A stretch of 64,000 bases of DNA from Azospirillum sp. TSH58 (GTDB taxonomy: Bacteria > Pseudomonadota > Alphaproteobacteria > Azospirillales > Azospirillaceae): positions 372,001 through 436,000 of the forward strand of contig NZ_CP022369.1 of assembly GCF_003119115.1 (NCBI RefSeq), in the 5' to 3' direction. A model generated the notes under the pieces. It worked only from the letters and a program-made list of their open reading frames with translations. It did not search any database and was not told where the DNA came from. Position numbers and translations under genes: made by a program. Positions 9,742-17,951 of this stretch are shown here, one piece after another. Position 1 is the stretch's first letter, and every line of letters begins with the position of its first letter.

Positions 9742-9763
9742 CCCCCGGTTGTTTTGCCGGGGG
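9742..9763. terminator. GC hairpin between eutC and the FAD oxidoreductase gene
   Basis: A 7-bp stem (cccccgg / ccggggg) with an 8-nt loop lies 16 nt upstream of the ATG at 9726, downstream of eutC. It may end eutBC transcripts or form a leader structure for the next gene; it lacks a T-tract. Confidence 0.4.
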
Positions 9764-9842
9764 ATTGTGCTTGGCATCGCCGATCGTCGCAATGGGATTA
9801 AGACGAAAGCGAACATTCCGTCGCCACACCGGTGCGGATCGG

Positions 9843-10655
9843 TTACGGAGCGCCGCCGCCCGGCAGGTCCGGCAGGGTGGCGGGAGCCGCGCTGTCGAGC
9901 ATGACGCCCGACCGCCGCTGGGCGAACATCGCGGCGAGCAGGGCGGCCGCCTGGGCGGCGGCGGCGGCGGGAGCGAGGCCGCCGACTCGGACGTTGGAGA
10001 TGCAGTTGCGCTCGCTGTCCACCCGTCCCGGCCGCGGCTCCCAGGTCAGGTAGAGGCCCAGCGAATCAGCGGCGCTCAGCCCCGGCCGCTCGCCGATCAG
10101 GACGACGCTCGCCCGCGCCTGGAGCAGCGCGCCGACCGGATCGCCCAGCGCCACCCGCGCCTGCTCCGCCACCACCACCGGCCCGACGCGCAGCCCGGCC
10201 GCCTGGAGTTTCGGGATCAGGGATTCCAGCACCGCGACGGCGTTGGCCTGCACGGCGGTGCCGCTCAGCCCGTCGCCGACCACCAGCACCACGTCGGGGG
10301 CGCGGACCGGCTCCGACAGGCGGCGCTGCGACTCCTCCGACAATTGCCGGCCGAGGTCCGGGCGCTTCAGGTAGGCGGCGCGGTCGGGCGCCGCGCTGGT
10401 CACCGGGACCGCCGGCCAGCCGCGCTCCTCCAGCGCCGCCAGCAGCGCCGCGGCGTCGAGCGGGGTGTGCACGGCGTCGCGCGCCTGGGCGTGGGCGGCC
10501 TGGAAGGCGAGGTGGGCGGCGGTCGGCAGGCCGCTCCCGGCGTGGCCCAGCGCGATCCGCGCGTCGGTGTAGCGGCGCAGATGCGCCCAGCGATCGGGTT
10601 GGGCCGGGTCCGGTTGGGCCGGGGAGGGAAGGGGCACCGGTTCGAACTCCGTCAT
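9843..10655 (-). CDS. eutC: Ethanolamine ammonia-lyase small subunit
   Basis: A 270-aa protein matching EutC: RYTDARIALGHAGSGLPT near the N-terminus, YLKRPDLGRQL, VVGDGLSGTAVQANA, and GLYLTWEPRPGRVDSERNCISN with the conserved ERNCISNV segment. EutC pairs with EutB to form the adenosylcobalamin-dependent lyase that converts ethanolamine to acetaldehyde and ammonia. The ATG overlaps the eutB stop codon (ATGA), so I placed the start at 10655 rather than at an upstream in-frame codon. No microcompartment shell genes or eutA reactivase gene are nearby. Confidence 0.95.
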   Translation of the reverse strand: MTEFEPVPLPSPAQPDPAQPDRWAHLRRYTDARIALGHAGSGLPTAAHLAFQAAHAQARDAVHTPLDAAALLAALEERGWPAVPVTSAAPDRAAYLKRPDLGRQLSEESQRRLSEPVRAPDVVLVVGDGLSGTAVQANAVAVLESLIPKLQAAGLRVGPVVVAEQARVALGDPVGALLQARASVVLIGERPGLSAADSLGLYLTWEPRPGRVDSERNCISNVRVGGLAPAAAAAQAAALLAAMFAQRRSGVMLDSAAPATLPDLPGGGAP

Positions 10656-12046
10656 GGCTGCTCCTCCGGCAGGGGCAAGGCGGGCAGAAGGGAGGAGGCC
10701 GCGGGGTCGAAGCGCAGCCGCCCGGCGGAATCGGCGATGCCGGCGGCCTGCTGCCACGCCTCGAACTCGGGCGCCGGGCGGCGGCCGAGCACCTGGCGCA
10801 CATACAGCGCGTCGTGGAAGGAGGTGCTCTGGTAGTTCAGCATGATGTCGTCGGCCCCCGGCACCCCCATGATGAAGGTGCAGCCGGCGACGCCCAGCAG
10901 GGTCATCAGGGCGTCCATGTCGTCCTGGTCGGCCTCCGCGTGGTTGGTGTAGCAGACGTCGCAGCCCATCGGCAGGCCGAGCAGCTTGGCGCAGAAATGG
11001 TCCTCCAGCCCGGCCCGGGTGATCTGCTTGCCGTCATAGAGGTATTCCGGCCCGATGAAGCCGACCACCGTGTTGACCAGCAGCGGCCGGTAGCGGCGGG
11101 CGACGGCGTAGCAGCGCGCCTCCACCGTCTGCTGGTCCACCCCCTCATGCGCGCCGGACGACAGCTCGCTGCCCTGGCCGGTCTCGAAATACATCAGGTT
11201 GTCGCCGACCGTGCCGCGGTTCAGCGCCTTTCCTGCCTCCCACGCCTCGTCCAGCAGGGCCAGCGAGACGCCGAAGGCGCGGTTGGCGGCCTCCGTCCCG
11301 GCGATGGACTGGAATACCAGATCGACCGGCGCCCCGCGCTCCATCGCCCGCAGCGCCGTGGTCACATGGGCGAGCACGCAGGACTGGATCGGCGCGCCGG
11401 TGCGCAGGCGAAGCTCCTCCAGCATCTCCAGCAGGGCGGTCATCGCCTCGACGCTGTCGGTGGCCGGGTTGATGCCGATCACCGCGTCGCCGCTGCCGTA
11501 CATCAGCCCGTCGAGGACGCTGGCGGCGATGCCGCGCGGGTCGTCCACCGGGTGGTTGGGCTGCAGGCGGGTGGAGAGGCGCCCCGGCAGGCCGATGGTG
11601 TTGCGGAAGCGCGTGACGACGCGGGTCTTGGCGGCGACGGCGATCAGGTCCTGCAGCCGCATGATCTTCGACACCGCCGCCGCCATCTCCGGCGTCAGGC
11701 CGGGGGCGAGCGCCGTCAGGGCCGCCGCGTCCGCCGCTTCCGACAGCAGCCAGTCGCGGAAGCCGCCGACGGTCAGGTGGGCGACCGGGGCGAAGGCGGC
11801 GCCGTCATGGCCGTCGACGATCAGCCGCGTCACCTCGTCCGCCTCGTAGGGGACGACCGCCTCGCTCAGGAAATGGCGCAGCGGCAGGTCGGCCAGGGCC
11901 ATCTGCGCGGCCACCCGCTCCGCCGCGCTGGCGGCGATCAGCCCGGCCAGCGCGTCGCCCGAGCGCGGCGGCGAGGCGCGGGCGAGCAGAGTCTTCAGAT
12001 CGTGAAACCCGTACCGCGTCCCGGCCAGAGTGTGGGCGAATGCCAT
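10652..12046 (-). CDS. eutB: Ethanolamine ammonia-lyase large subunit
   Basis: A 464-aa protein, the usual EutB length (~450-465), starting FAHTLAGTRYGFHDLKTLLA. Characteristic segments include TRFRNTIGLPGRLSTRLQPN, GDAVIGINPATDSV, FETGQGSELSSGAHEGVDQQ and GLPMGCDVCYTNHAEADQDD. It holds the catalytic TIM barrel and binds adenosylcobalamin with EutC. GAGAGGGGA sits 6 nt before the ATG. It lies 33 nt downstream of a phosphatase gene on the same strand, so phosphatase-eutB-eutC is probably one transcript. The cofactor must come from elsewhere in the genome; no cobalamin genes are present here. Confidence 0.97.
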   Translation of the reverse strand: MAFAHTLAGTRYGFHDLKTLLARASPPRSGDALAGLIAASAAERVAAQMALADLPLRHFLSEAVVPYEADEVTRLIVDGHDGAAFAPVAHLTVGGFRDWLLSEAADAAALTALAPGLTPEMAAAVSKIMRLQDLIAVAAKTRVVTRFRNTIGLPGRLSTRLQPNHPVDDPRGIAASVLDGLMYGSGDAVIGINPATDSVEAMTALLEMLEELRLRTGAPIQSCVLAHVTTALRAMERGAPVDLVFQSIAGTEAANRAFGVSLALLDEAWEAGKALNRGTVGDNLMYFETGQGSELSSGAHEGVDQQTVEARCYAVARRYRPLLVNTVVGFIGPEYLYDGKQITRAGLEDHFCAKLLGLPMGCDVCYTNHAEADQDDMDALMTLLGVAGCTFIMGVPGADDIMLNYQSTSFHDALYVRQVLGRRPAPEFEAWQQAAGIADSAGRLRFDPAASSLLPALPLPEEQP

Positions 12047-12079
12047 GGCGTCCCCTCTCCCCCTCCTCGGTTCGTCCGC

Positions 12080-12937
12080 TCAACCCGCCGCCCGCGCGAT
12101 GGCGGCGATGGTCTCGGCGTGCAGGTCGGCGGTGGCGGCGGCGACCACGCGCCCGTCGGAGTCCATGGTCAGCGGCTTGCCCTCCCAGTCCGTGATGACC
12201 CCGCCGGCCCCCTCGATCACCGGCTGCATGGCCAGATAATCATAGGGCTGGAGCCCGGCCTCGATCACCAGATCGATGAGGCCGGCGGCGACCAGCCCGT
12301 AGATGTAGCAGTCGCCGCCGAAGCGCCGCGTCCGCGCCTGCCGGCTGACCGTTTCGAACACCCGCAGCCCCGCCGCGTCGAAGGCGTCGGGCGAGGTGGT
12401 GTAGACCGTGGCGTCGGCCAGCCGGCGGCAGTCGCGCGCGCGGCAGGGCCGCTCCGCTCCCGTCCCGTCGCTGTAGAGTGTGGGGGCGCCGGCGCGTCCC
12501 GTCCAGCGTTCGCCCAGCACCGGCATGTCGATCACCCCGACCGCCGGGACCCCGCGCTCCAGCACCGCCAGAAGCGTGCCGTAGACCGGCCAGCCGCTGA
12601 TGAAGCTGCGCGTGCCGTCGATGGGGTCGATCACCCAGACGATCTCGGAGTCGAGGCGGTCGCGCCCATGCTCCTCCCCGAAGATTCCGTGGTCCGGGAA
12701 GCGCTCGGCGATGCGGCGGCGCAGGGCGGCCTCCACCTCGCGGTCGGCGATGGTCACCGGGCTGTCGTCGGGCTTGGTGTCGATGGCGACCGGCGTGCGG
12801 AACCAGCGGCGGGACAGGACGCGCGCCTCGTCCGCCAGGGCGGCGGCGAAGCTGGCCAGTTCCCCGGCCAACTCCCCGGCCGGGTCCCCGGTCAACGCCG
12901 CACGGTCGATGGTCGCGTCCTTGGTGATGGGGCTCAT
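12080..12937 (-). CDS. Inositol monophosphatase-family phosphatase (HisN-like)
   Basis: A 285-aa Mg-dependent phosphatase of the inositol monophosphatase superfamily. Metal-binding motifs are clear: GEE at residues 87-89, DPIDGT at 104-109, and FGGDCYIYGLVAAG toward the C-terminus. Automatic annotation would likely call it histidinol-phosphatase, but no histidine-biosynthesis genes are near. It is the first gene of a leftward unit with eutBC and is divergent from a phosphonate-type ABC importer, so phosphoethanolamine is an attractive substrate (inference). I chose the ATG at 12937 because AAGG lies 6 nt upstream; an in-frame upstream start at 12973 would add 12 residues. Confidence 0.88.
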   Translation of the reverse strand: MSPITKDATIDRAALTGDPAGELAGELASFAAALADEARVLSRRWFRTPVAIDTKPDDSPVTIADREVEAALRRRIAERFPDHGIFGEEHGRDRLDSEIVWVIDPIDGTRSFISGWPVYGTLLAVLERGVPAVGVIDMPVLGERWTGRAGAPTLYSDGTGAERPCRARDCRRLADATVYTTSPDAFDAAGLRVFETVSRQARTRRFGGDCYIYGLVAAGLIDLVIEAGLQPYDYLAMQPVIEGAGGVITDWEGKPLTMDSDGRVVAAATADLHAETIAAIARAAG

Positions 12938-13101
12938 GATTTGCCTTATTTTTGTGCGGCTGCGCAAATGCACGCCAACTGTGCAATCATGGTAGACACA
13001 AACGCACAGAAGTGCAAACCTCCACTTAAATCCACGGCGGGCAGGGGCTCGCCACCGGCCGGGGCGCCGGGAAAGGGCATGCGGAACAGAGGGGATTGGC
13101 G
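12938..13101. promoter_or_regulatory. Divergent promoter region with repeated TTGTGC/GTGCAA motifs
   Basis: The 164-bp space between the phosphatase and importer genes is less GC-rich than its surroundings and holds several related words on both strands: ttttgtgcgg, tgcgcaaatg, ctgtgcaatc, acgcacagaa and gtgcaaacct (12951-13020). Repeated half-sites of this kind fit a shared operator, and the DeoR gene at 17030 is the obvious candidate regulator. No footprint-level proof is possible from sequence. Confidence 0.45.
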
Positions 13102-14121
13102 ATGGTGGAGTTTGCTGGGAAGTCGCTGCTGGCCGGCGTGGTCCTGATGGGCGCGGCGGTGCTGCCGACCGTCGCGCAGGCCGGGACGCTGACCGTCTAC
13201 ACGGCGCTGGAGGAGGACGAGATCGCCGACTATGTGGCCGCGGCGAAGAAGGACCTGCCGGACATCGACCTGAAGGTGCTGCGCCTGTCCACCGGCGACC
13301 TCGGCGCCCGCATGCTGGCCGAGGCGTCCAACCCGCAGCACGACGTGATCTGGGGCTGGGCCGTCACCAACATGCTCGACCCGCGCGTCATGGCGCTGGT
13401 CGAGCCCTACGCCGCCAAGGGCTCCGACGTGCTGCCGGCCGCCTACAAGGGGGCGGACGCGAGCTGGTTCGCCGCCACCGGCTACATGGCCGCCTTCTGC
13501 GTCAACACCGAGCTTCTGAAGGCCAAGAACCTGCCGGTCCCGACCTCCTGGAAGGACCTGACCAACCCGGTCTACAAGGGCGAGGTGGTGATGCCCAACC
13601 CGGTCTCCTCGGGCACCGGCTATCTCCAGATCGCCGCCATCCTGCAGAGCCAGGGCAACGAGAAGGGCTGGCAGTTCCTGAAGACGCTGGACGGCAACAT
13701 CGCCCAGTACATCAAGTCCGGCTCCAAGCCCTGCAAGTCGGCCCGCTCGGGCGAGTTCGCCATCGGCACCTCGCTGGCCTTCGCGGCCATCAAGTCGGTC
13801 GAGGAGGGCTTCCCGCTCAAGATGGTCATCCCGACCGACGGCGCCGGCTACGAGCTTGAGGCGTCGGCTCTGATGAAGACGTCGAAGAACAAGGAGGACG
13901 CCAAGCGCTTCCTCGACTGGACCCTGTCGCCGAAGGCCGCCGCGCTCTACACCAAGTACAAGGAGATCGTGACGATCCCCGGCGCCCCGGTCGCCAAGGC
14001 CGCTGAGGAGGCCGGCCTGCCGGCGGACGTCCGGACGGTCCTCTACCCGATGGACTTCGCCAAGTCCGCGGCGGAGCGCGACGCCATCCTGAAGACCTGG
14101 CAGGGCAGCATCGGCCGCTGA
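13102..14121 (+). CDS. PhnS-type ABC transporter substrate-binding protein (2-aminoethylphosphonate family)
   Basis: A 339-aa extracellular solute-binding protein of the iron(III)/phosphonate class: signal peptide MVEFAGKSLLAGVVLMGAAV ending ...AQA, then GTLTVYTALEEDEI, STGDLGARMLAEASNP, DVIWGWAVTNM and NPVSSGTGYLQIA. The family label '2-aminoethylphosphonate-binding' rests on resemblance to PhnS and the PhnT/PhnU-like genes that follow; close relatives bind other phosphorylated or anionic ligands. I chose the ATG at 13102 over an in-frame TTG 6 nt earlier because GAGGGG lies 7 nt upstream. A palindromic element separates it from the ATPase gene, typical where the binding protein must be made in excess. 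Confidence 0.88.
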   Translation: MVEFAGKSLLAGVVLMGAAVLPTVAQAGTLTVYTALEEDEIADYVAAAKKDLPDIDLKVLRLSTGDLGARMLAEASNPQHDVIWGWAVTNMLDPRVMALVEPYAAKGSDVLPAAYKGADASWFAATGYMAAFCVNTELLKAKNLPVPTSWKDLTNPVYKGEVVMPNPVSSGTGYLQIAAILQSQGNEKGWQFLKTLDGNIAQYIKSGSKPCKSARSGEFAIGTSLAFAAIKSVEEGFPLKMVIPTDGAGYELEASALMKTSKNKEDAKRFLDWTLSPKAAALYTKYKEIVTIPGAPVAKAAEEAGLPADVRTVLYPMDFAKSAAERDAILKTWQGSIGR

Positions 14122-14128
14122 GGCCCGG

Positions 14129-14281
14129 TTTCCCTCTCCCTCGCCCCTCTGGGGAGGGTGAGGGGGCCGGTGCGCCACAGGCGCACCGCCAAGGGGCATG
14201 CTGCCCCTTGGCAATCCCCTGGCACAGGCTGTGCCTGTGCTGCCCCCTCACCCTGACCCTCTCCCCGGAGGGGAGAGGAAA
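14129..14281. repeat. REP-like palindromic element between binding-protein and ATPase genes
   Basis: The outer arms tttccctctccctcgcccct... (14129-14167) and its imperfect complement (14242-14281) enclose two smaller palindromes: ggtgcgcc/ggcgcacc at about 14171-14189 and caaggggcatgctgcccctt at about 14190-14210. Transcribed, it would fold into a long branched stem. Elements of this composition are commonly dispersed between genes in GC-rich proteobacteria (general knowledge). Its location fits mRNA stabilisation of the upstream cistron. Confidence 0.75.
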
Positions 14282-14321
14282 GACAAACGGGCCTTTCGCC
14301 CCCGCTCCAGATGGCCGCGCC

Positions 14322-15329
14322 ATGGATTTGCAGATCAAGAACCTCCTGAAGACCTTCGACGGCTTCGTCGCCCTCGACCGCATCAACCTGACCGTGGAGG
14401 AGCGGGAATTCGTCTGCCTGCTGGGGCCGAGCGGCTGCGGCAAGACCACGCTGCTGCGCATCGTCGCCGGGCTGATGCCCTACGACACGGGGGAGCTGCT
14501 GATGGGCGGACGGGACCTCGGCGCCGTGCCGGCGCGCGACCGCGGTTTCGGCATCGTCTTCCAGTCCTATTCGCTGTTTCCCAACATGACGGTGGCCGAG
14601 AACATCGGCTACGGCCTGAAGATCCGCAAGGCGCCCGGCGGCCGCATCGCCGCGCGGGTGAAGGAGCTTCTGGAACTGATCAAGCTGCCGCAGGTTGCCG
14701 ACCGCTACCCCTGGCAGCTCTCCGGCGGGCAGCAGCAGCGCGTGGCGCTGGCCCGCGCGCTGGCCGTCGATCCGTCGCTGATCCTGCTGGACGAGCCGCT
14801 GTCGGCGCTCGACGCCCGCGTGCGCGCCGACCTGCGGGCGGAGATCCGCGACGTGCAGCGCCGGCTGGGCATCCCCACCATCATGGTCACCCACGACCAG
14901 GAGGAGGCGCTGACCCTGGCCGACAAGGTGGTCTGCATGAACCACGGGCTGATCGAGCAGGTCGGCACGCCGCAGGACCTCTACCTGCGCCCGCGCACCC
15001 GCTTCGTGGCCGACTTCATGGGCAGCAGCAACCTGTTGCCGACCGGCTGGGTGCGCGACGCCATGCCCCACCTGCTGTCCGGCCGTCCGGACGGGGCGGA
15101 GAACGCCTATGAGGCCTGCGTCCGCCCGGAGCGGGTCGCCGTCGCCGCGGCGGCGGAGGGGGAGGGGCGGGTGATCGACCTGACCTTCCTCGGCAACATC
15201 CGGCGGCTGCGCCTGTCCTGGCGGGGGCGGGAGCTGCTGGCCGAGACCCACCAGGACCCCGGCGTCGGTCCGGGCGCGGCGGTGGACGTGTCGGTGGCGG
15301 CGGACGCCTGCGCCTGGGTGCGCGCATGA
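14322..15329 (+). CDS. PhnT-type ABC transporter ATP-binding protein
   Basis: A 335-aa ABC ATPase with Walker A GPSGCGKTT, Q-loop FQSYSLFPNMTV, signature LSGGQQQR, Walker B LILLDEP and the H-loop MVTHDQEEA, plus a C-terminal TOBE-like regulatory extension. This is the length and layout of the importers of the polyamine/iron/phosphonate class. The start is placed at MDLQIKN because the upstream in-frame extension runs into the palindromic repeat. Its stop overlaps the permease start (ATGA). It energises the importer encoded around it. Confidence 0.9.
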   Translation: MDLQIKNLLKTFDGFVALDRINLTVEEREFVCLLGPSGCGKTTLLRIVAGLMPYDTGELLMGGRDLGAVPARDRGFGIVFQSYSLFPNMTVAENIGYGLKIRKAPGGRIAARVKELLELIKLPQVADRYPWQLSGGQQQRVALARALAVDPSLILLDEPLSALDARVRADLRAEIRDVQRRLGIPTIMVTHDQEEALTLADKVVCMNHGLIEQVGTPQDLYLRPRTRFVADFMGSSNLLPTGWVRDAMPHLLSGRPDGAENAYEACVRPERVAVAAAAEGEGRVIDLTFLGNIRRLRLSWRGRELLAETHQDPGVGPGAAVDVSVAADACAWVRA

Positions 15330-17026
15330 CCATGCCCGCCCTGACCCTTCCCGGCAAGACGCCCAACACGGCCCGGCCCCGCCGCCTGCACCGCCCGCTG
15401 GACGAGCGGCTGCTCTACGGCGCCTGCGTGCTGGTGCCGGTGGTGGCGCTGGCCCTGTTCTTCCTGCTGCCGCTGGGCACCATCGTCTGGCGCAGCGTCC
15501 TGGAGGAGGAGGGCGGCGTCGGCCTCGCCAACTATCTGGCCCTGTTCCAGACGCCGGGCATCCTGCGCGCGGTCGGCAACAGCCTGCTGGTCGGTGCTGC
15601 CACCACGGCGGTCTGCCTGCTGCTCGGCTTCATGGTCGCCTACGCCGTGCAGCGCACCCGCATCCCGGGCAAGCGCTTCGTCTCGGCGGCGCTCTCGCTG
15701 CCGCTGCTGGCGCCCTCGCTGGTGCTGGGTCTCGGCCTGATCTTCCTGCTGGGCCGCAACGGGCTGGTCAGCAATCTGATCGGCACGCGGCTGAACATCT
15801 ACGGCTTCCCCGGGCTGCTGATCGCCAACGTGCTCTATGCGCTGCCCCAGGCGGTGCTGATCATCCAGGCGGCGCTGCGCCAGTCCGACGCCCGCTACTA
15901 CGACGCGGCGGAGGTGATGGGGGCGACGCGCTGGCAGCAATTCCTCGGCATCACCCTGCCCAACGTGAAGTTCGGCCTGCTCAGCGCCGGCTTCGTGGTG
16001 TTCACCGTGACGATCACCGATTTCGGCAACGCGGTGACCATCGGCGGCGACTTCTCCGTCCTGGCGACCGAGATCTACAACCAGGTCACCGGCCAGATGA
16101 GGTTCGGCATCGGCGCCGCGGTCGGCATCCTGCTGCTGCTGCCCACCGGCATCGCCGTCTACATCGAGCGGGTGGCCGCCCAGCGCCAGTTCGGCACCGC
16201 CTCGGAAAGCGCCCTGCCGCCGGTGCCCGACTACGTGCCGCTGCGCGACATCCCGCTGTTCCTCGCCACCATGACGCTGGCGCTGTCCATCGTGGCGGTG
16301 GTGGCGACGGTCGTCTTCGCCAGCTTCGTCCGGCTGTGGCCCTACCGGCTGGACCTCACGCTCAAGCATTACTCGATCACGCTCAGCGGCGGCTACGACC
16401 CGCTGTGGACCTCGCTCGCCGTGTCGGCGGGGGCGGCGGCGATCGGCACGGCGCTGCTCTTCGCCCTGGTGCTGGGGCTGCGGCGGATGCCGCCGGGGGT
16501 GGCGAAGGCGGTCTATCTGCTGGCCGTCCTGCCGGTCGGCGTGCCCGGACTGGTGCTCGGCCTGTCCTACATCTTCGCCTTCAACCTTGCGGGAACGCCG
16601 CTGCACATGCTGTATGGCACGGTGCTTCTGCTGGCGCTGTGCAACTTCTACCACTACCACACGCAGGGTTTCCTCACGATGGTCACCGGAATGCGCGCCG
16701 TGCCCCCGGCGCTGGAGGAGGCGGCGAGCTGCCTCGGCGGCGGCGTCCTGCGGGTGCTCGGCGACGTGGTGGTGCCGGTGATGGTGCCGACGCTGCTGTC
16801 GGTCTTCTTCTTCCTGTTCATGCGCTCCATGGTCACGCTGTCGGCGATCATCTTCCTGGTCACCCCCTCGACAAACCTCGCCGCGGTGACGGTGATGCGG
16901 CTGGACGAGGCGGGGTTCGTGTCGCAGGCGGCGGCCTTCTCCACCTGCATCATGGCGGCGGTCGCGGCGGCGGCGCTGGCGATGCGCGGCGCCCTGTCGC
17001 TGGCGACCCGGCGCAAGGCGGCCTGA
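15326..17026 (+). CDS. PhnU-type ABC transporter permease (two fused permease domains)
   Basis: A 566-aa membrane protein with about twelve hydrophobic segments and two copies of the permease EAA-like loop (YYDAAEVMGATRWQQFLG around residue 190 and EEAASCLGGGVLRVLG around residue 470), meaning one chain forms the whole channel. Fused permeases of this size are typical of the putative 2-aminoethylphosphonate and iron(III) importer group. The ATGA overlap with the ATPase gene shows tight coupling. It is followed 3 nt later by the DeoR regulator. Confidence 0.9.
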   Translation: MTMPALTLPGKTPNTARPRRLHRPLDERLLYGACVLVPVVALALFFLLPLGTIVWRSVLEEEGGVGLANYLALFQTPGILRAVGNSLLVGAATTAVCLLLGFMVAYAVQRTRIPGKRFVSAALSLPLLAPSLVLGLGLIFLLGRNGLVSNLIGTRLNIYGFPGLLIANVLYALPQAVLIIQAALRQSDARYYDAAEVMGATRWQQFLGITLPNVKFGLLSAGFVVFTVTITDFGNAVTIGGDFSVLATEIYNQVTGQMRFGIGAAVGILLLLPTGIAVYIERVAAQRQFGTASESALPPVPDYVPLRDIPLFLATMTLALSIVAVVATVVFASFVRLWPYRLDLTLKHYSITLSGGYDPLWTSLAVSAGAAAIGTALLFALVLGLRRMPPGVAKAVYLLAVLPVGVPGLVLGLSYIFAFNLAGTPLHMLYGTVLLLALCNFYHYHTQGFLTMVTGMRAVPPALEEAASCLGGGVLRVLGDVVVPVMVPTLLSVFFFLFMRSMVTLSAIIFLVTPSTNLAAVTVMRLDEAGFVSQAAAFSTCIMAAVAAAALAMRGALSLATRRKAA

Positions 17027-17029
17027 GCG

Positions 17030-17785
17030 ATGCTTCAGGAGGAACGCCACCAGCGCATCCGCGCCCTGCTGACGGCGCTGCACCGGGTGTCCACCGACCG
17101 CATTGCCGGGGACCTCGGCGTGTCGCGCGAGACGGTGCGGCGCGACATCGTGGAGCTGGAATCGCGCGGCGAGCTGCGCCGGGTCCATGGCGGCGTCGTC
17201 GCCGTGGGGCCGGAGCCGGAACCACCCATCGCCGTGCGCAGCCAGGTCCGCCTGAAGGAGAAGCGGGCCATCGCCAAGGCGGCGGCGCGGCTGGTCTCGC
17301 CCGGCCAGACGCTGTTCCTCGACTTCGGCAGCACGGTGTCGGCCCTGGCGGAGGAGCTGGCGAGCCTGCCCGGCCTGACCATTGTCACCAACTCCTTCGA
17401 CGTGGCGCAGACCGTCGCCAACCAGAACCGCAGCCGGGTGGTCCTGCTGGGCGGCCGGGTGGACGAGGGGCTGCCCGCCACCTTCGGCGAGGGCACGGTG
17501 GCGGAGATCCACCGCTACCGCGCCGACATGGCGCTGCTGTCGCCGGTGGCGCTGCACCCCCGCTACGGCGCCACCAGCTTCGACCCGCGCGAGGCGGAGG
17601 TGGCCCGCGCCATGGTCGCCAACGCCGGCCGCACGGTGATCCTGGCCGACCACAGCAAGATCGGGCAGGCCAGCCGCGTCAGCTTCTGCCCGGTGGAGGG
17701 CATCGACACGCTGGTCACCGACGCCCGCTCGCGCGATCTGCCGGAGCTGGCCGCGCTGGCGGTGCCGGACATGGTGTTCGCTTAG
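17030..17785 (+). CDS. DeoR-family transcriptional regulator
   Basis: A 251-aa DeoR/GlpR regulator. The N-terminal winged helix-turn-helix contains STDRIAGDLGVSRETVRRD and the family signature ELRRVHGG. The C-terminal DeoR sensor domain (FLDFGSTVSALAEEL, VTNSFDVA, LLGGRV, ADHSKIG) usually binds phosphorylated small molecules. It is the last gene of the importer unit, 3 nt after the permease, and probably controls that unit and the divergent phosphatase-eutBC unit. A phosphorylated ethanolamine or phosphonate effector would fit the neighbours; that is inference. Confidence 0.92.
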   Translation: MLQEERHQRIRALLTALHRVSTDRIAGDLGVSRETVRRDIVELESRGELRRVHGGVVAVGPEPEPPIAVRSQVRLKEKRAIAKAAARLVSPGQTLFLDFGSTVSALAEELASLPGLTIVTNSFDVAQTVANQNRSRVVLLGGRVDEGLPATFGEGTVAEIHRYRADMALLSPVALHPRYGATSFDPREAEVARAMVANAGRTVILADHSKIGQASRVSFCPVEGIDTLVTDARSRDLPELAALAVPDMVFA

Positions 17786-17862
17786 CCCGGCTCCGGGGAA
17801 AGAAAGCGCTTTACAAGAAAAGGAAAATAATCCTTACTGACTGGCGTCAGCACCCGAATTGC

Positions 17863-17888
17863 GCCCGCCCGGCTCCGCCGTGGCGGGC
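17863..17888 (+). terminator. Possible terminator after deoR-type gene
   Basis: A 7-bp GC stem (gcccgcc / ggcgggc) with a 12-nt loop is followed by a short T-containing tail (gtcgtcgttttc). It lies between the regulator and the lysozyme gene. Confidence 0.45.
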
Positions 17889-17951
17889 GTCGTCGTTTTC
17901 GGCCGTGTTCTCCGCCGGCGACACCCGTCCCGACCCTTCGCAGGAGCGACC

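Noticed and set aside
12047..12079. Cobalamin riboswitch before eutB
   Set aside because: The gap is only 33 nt and has no room for a riboswitch; none was seen before the phosphatase gene either.
12080..12937. Calling the phosphatase histidinol-phosphatase (hisN)
   Set aside because: Only superfamily motifs support it; no his genes are near and context points to another substrate.
12240..12986. Alternative minus-strand frame over the phosphatase gene
   Set aside because: Same-strand shifted frame of the phosphatase; lacks the GEE and DPIDGT motifs.
14122..14321. CRISPR-like repeat between importer genes
   Set aside because: The repeated words are arms of palindromes, not regularly spaced direct repeats with spacers.
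15107..17653. 848-codon open frame on the minus strand
   Set aside because: Antisense to the PhnT/PhnU-type and DeoR genes; its translation is a His/Gln/Arg-rich shadow without motifs.
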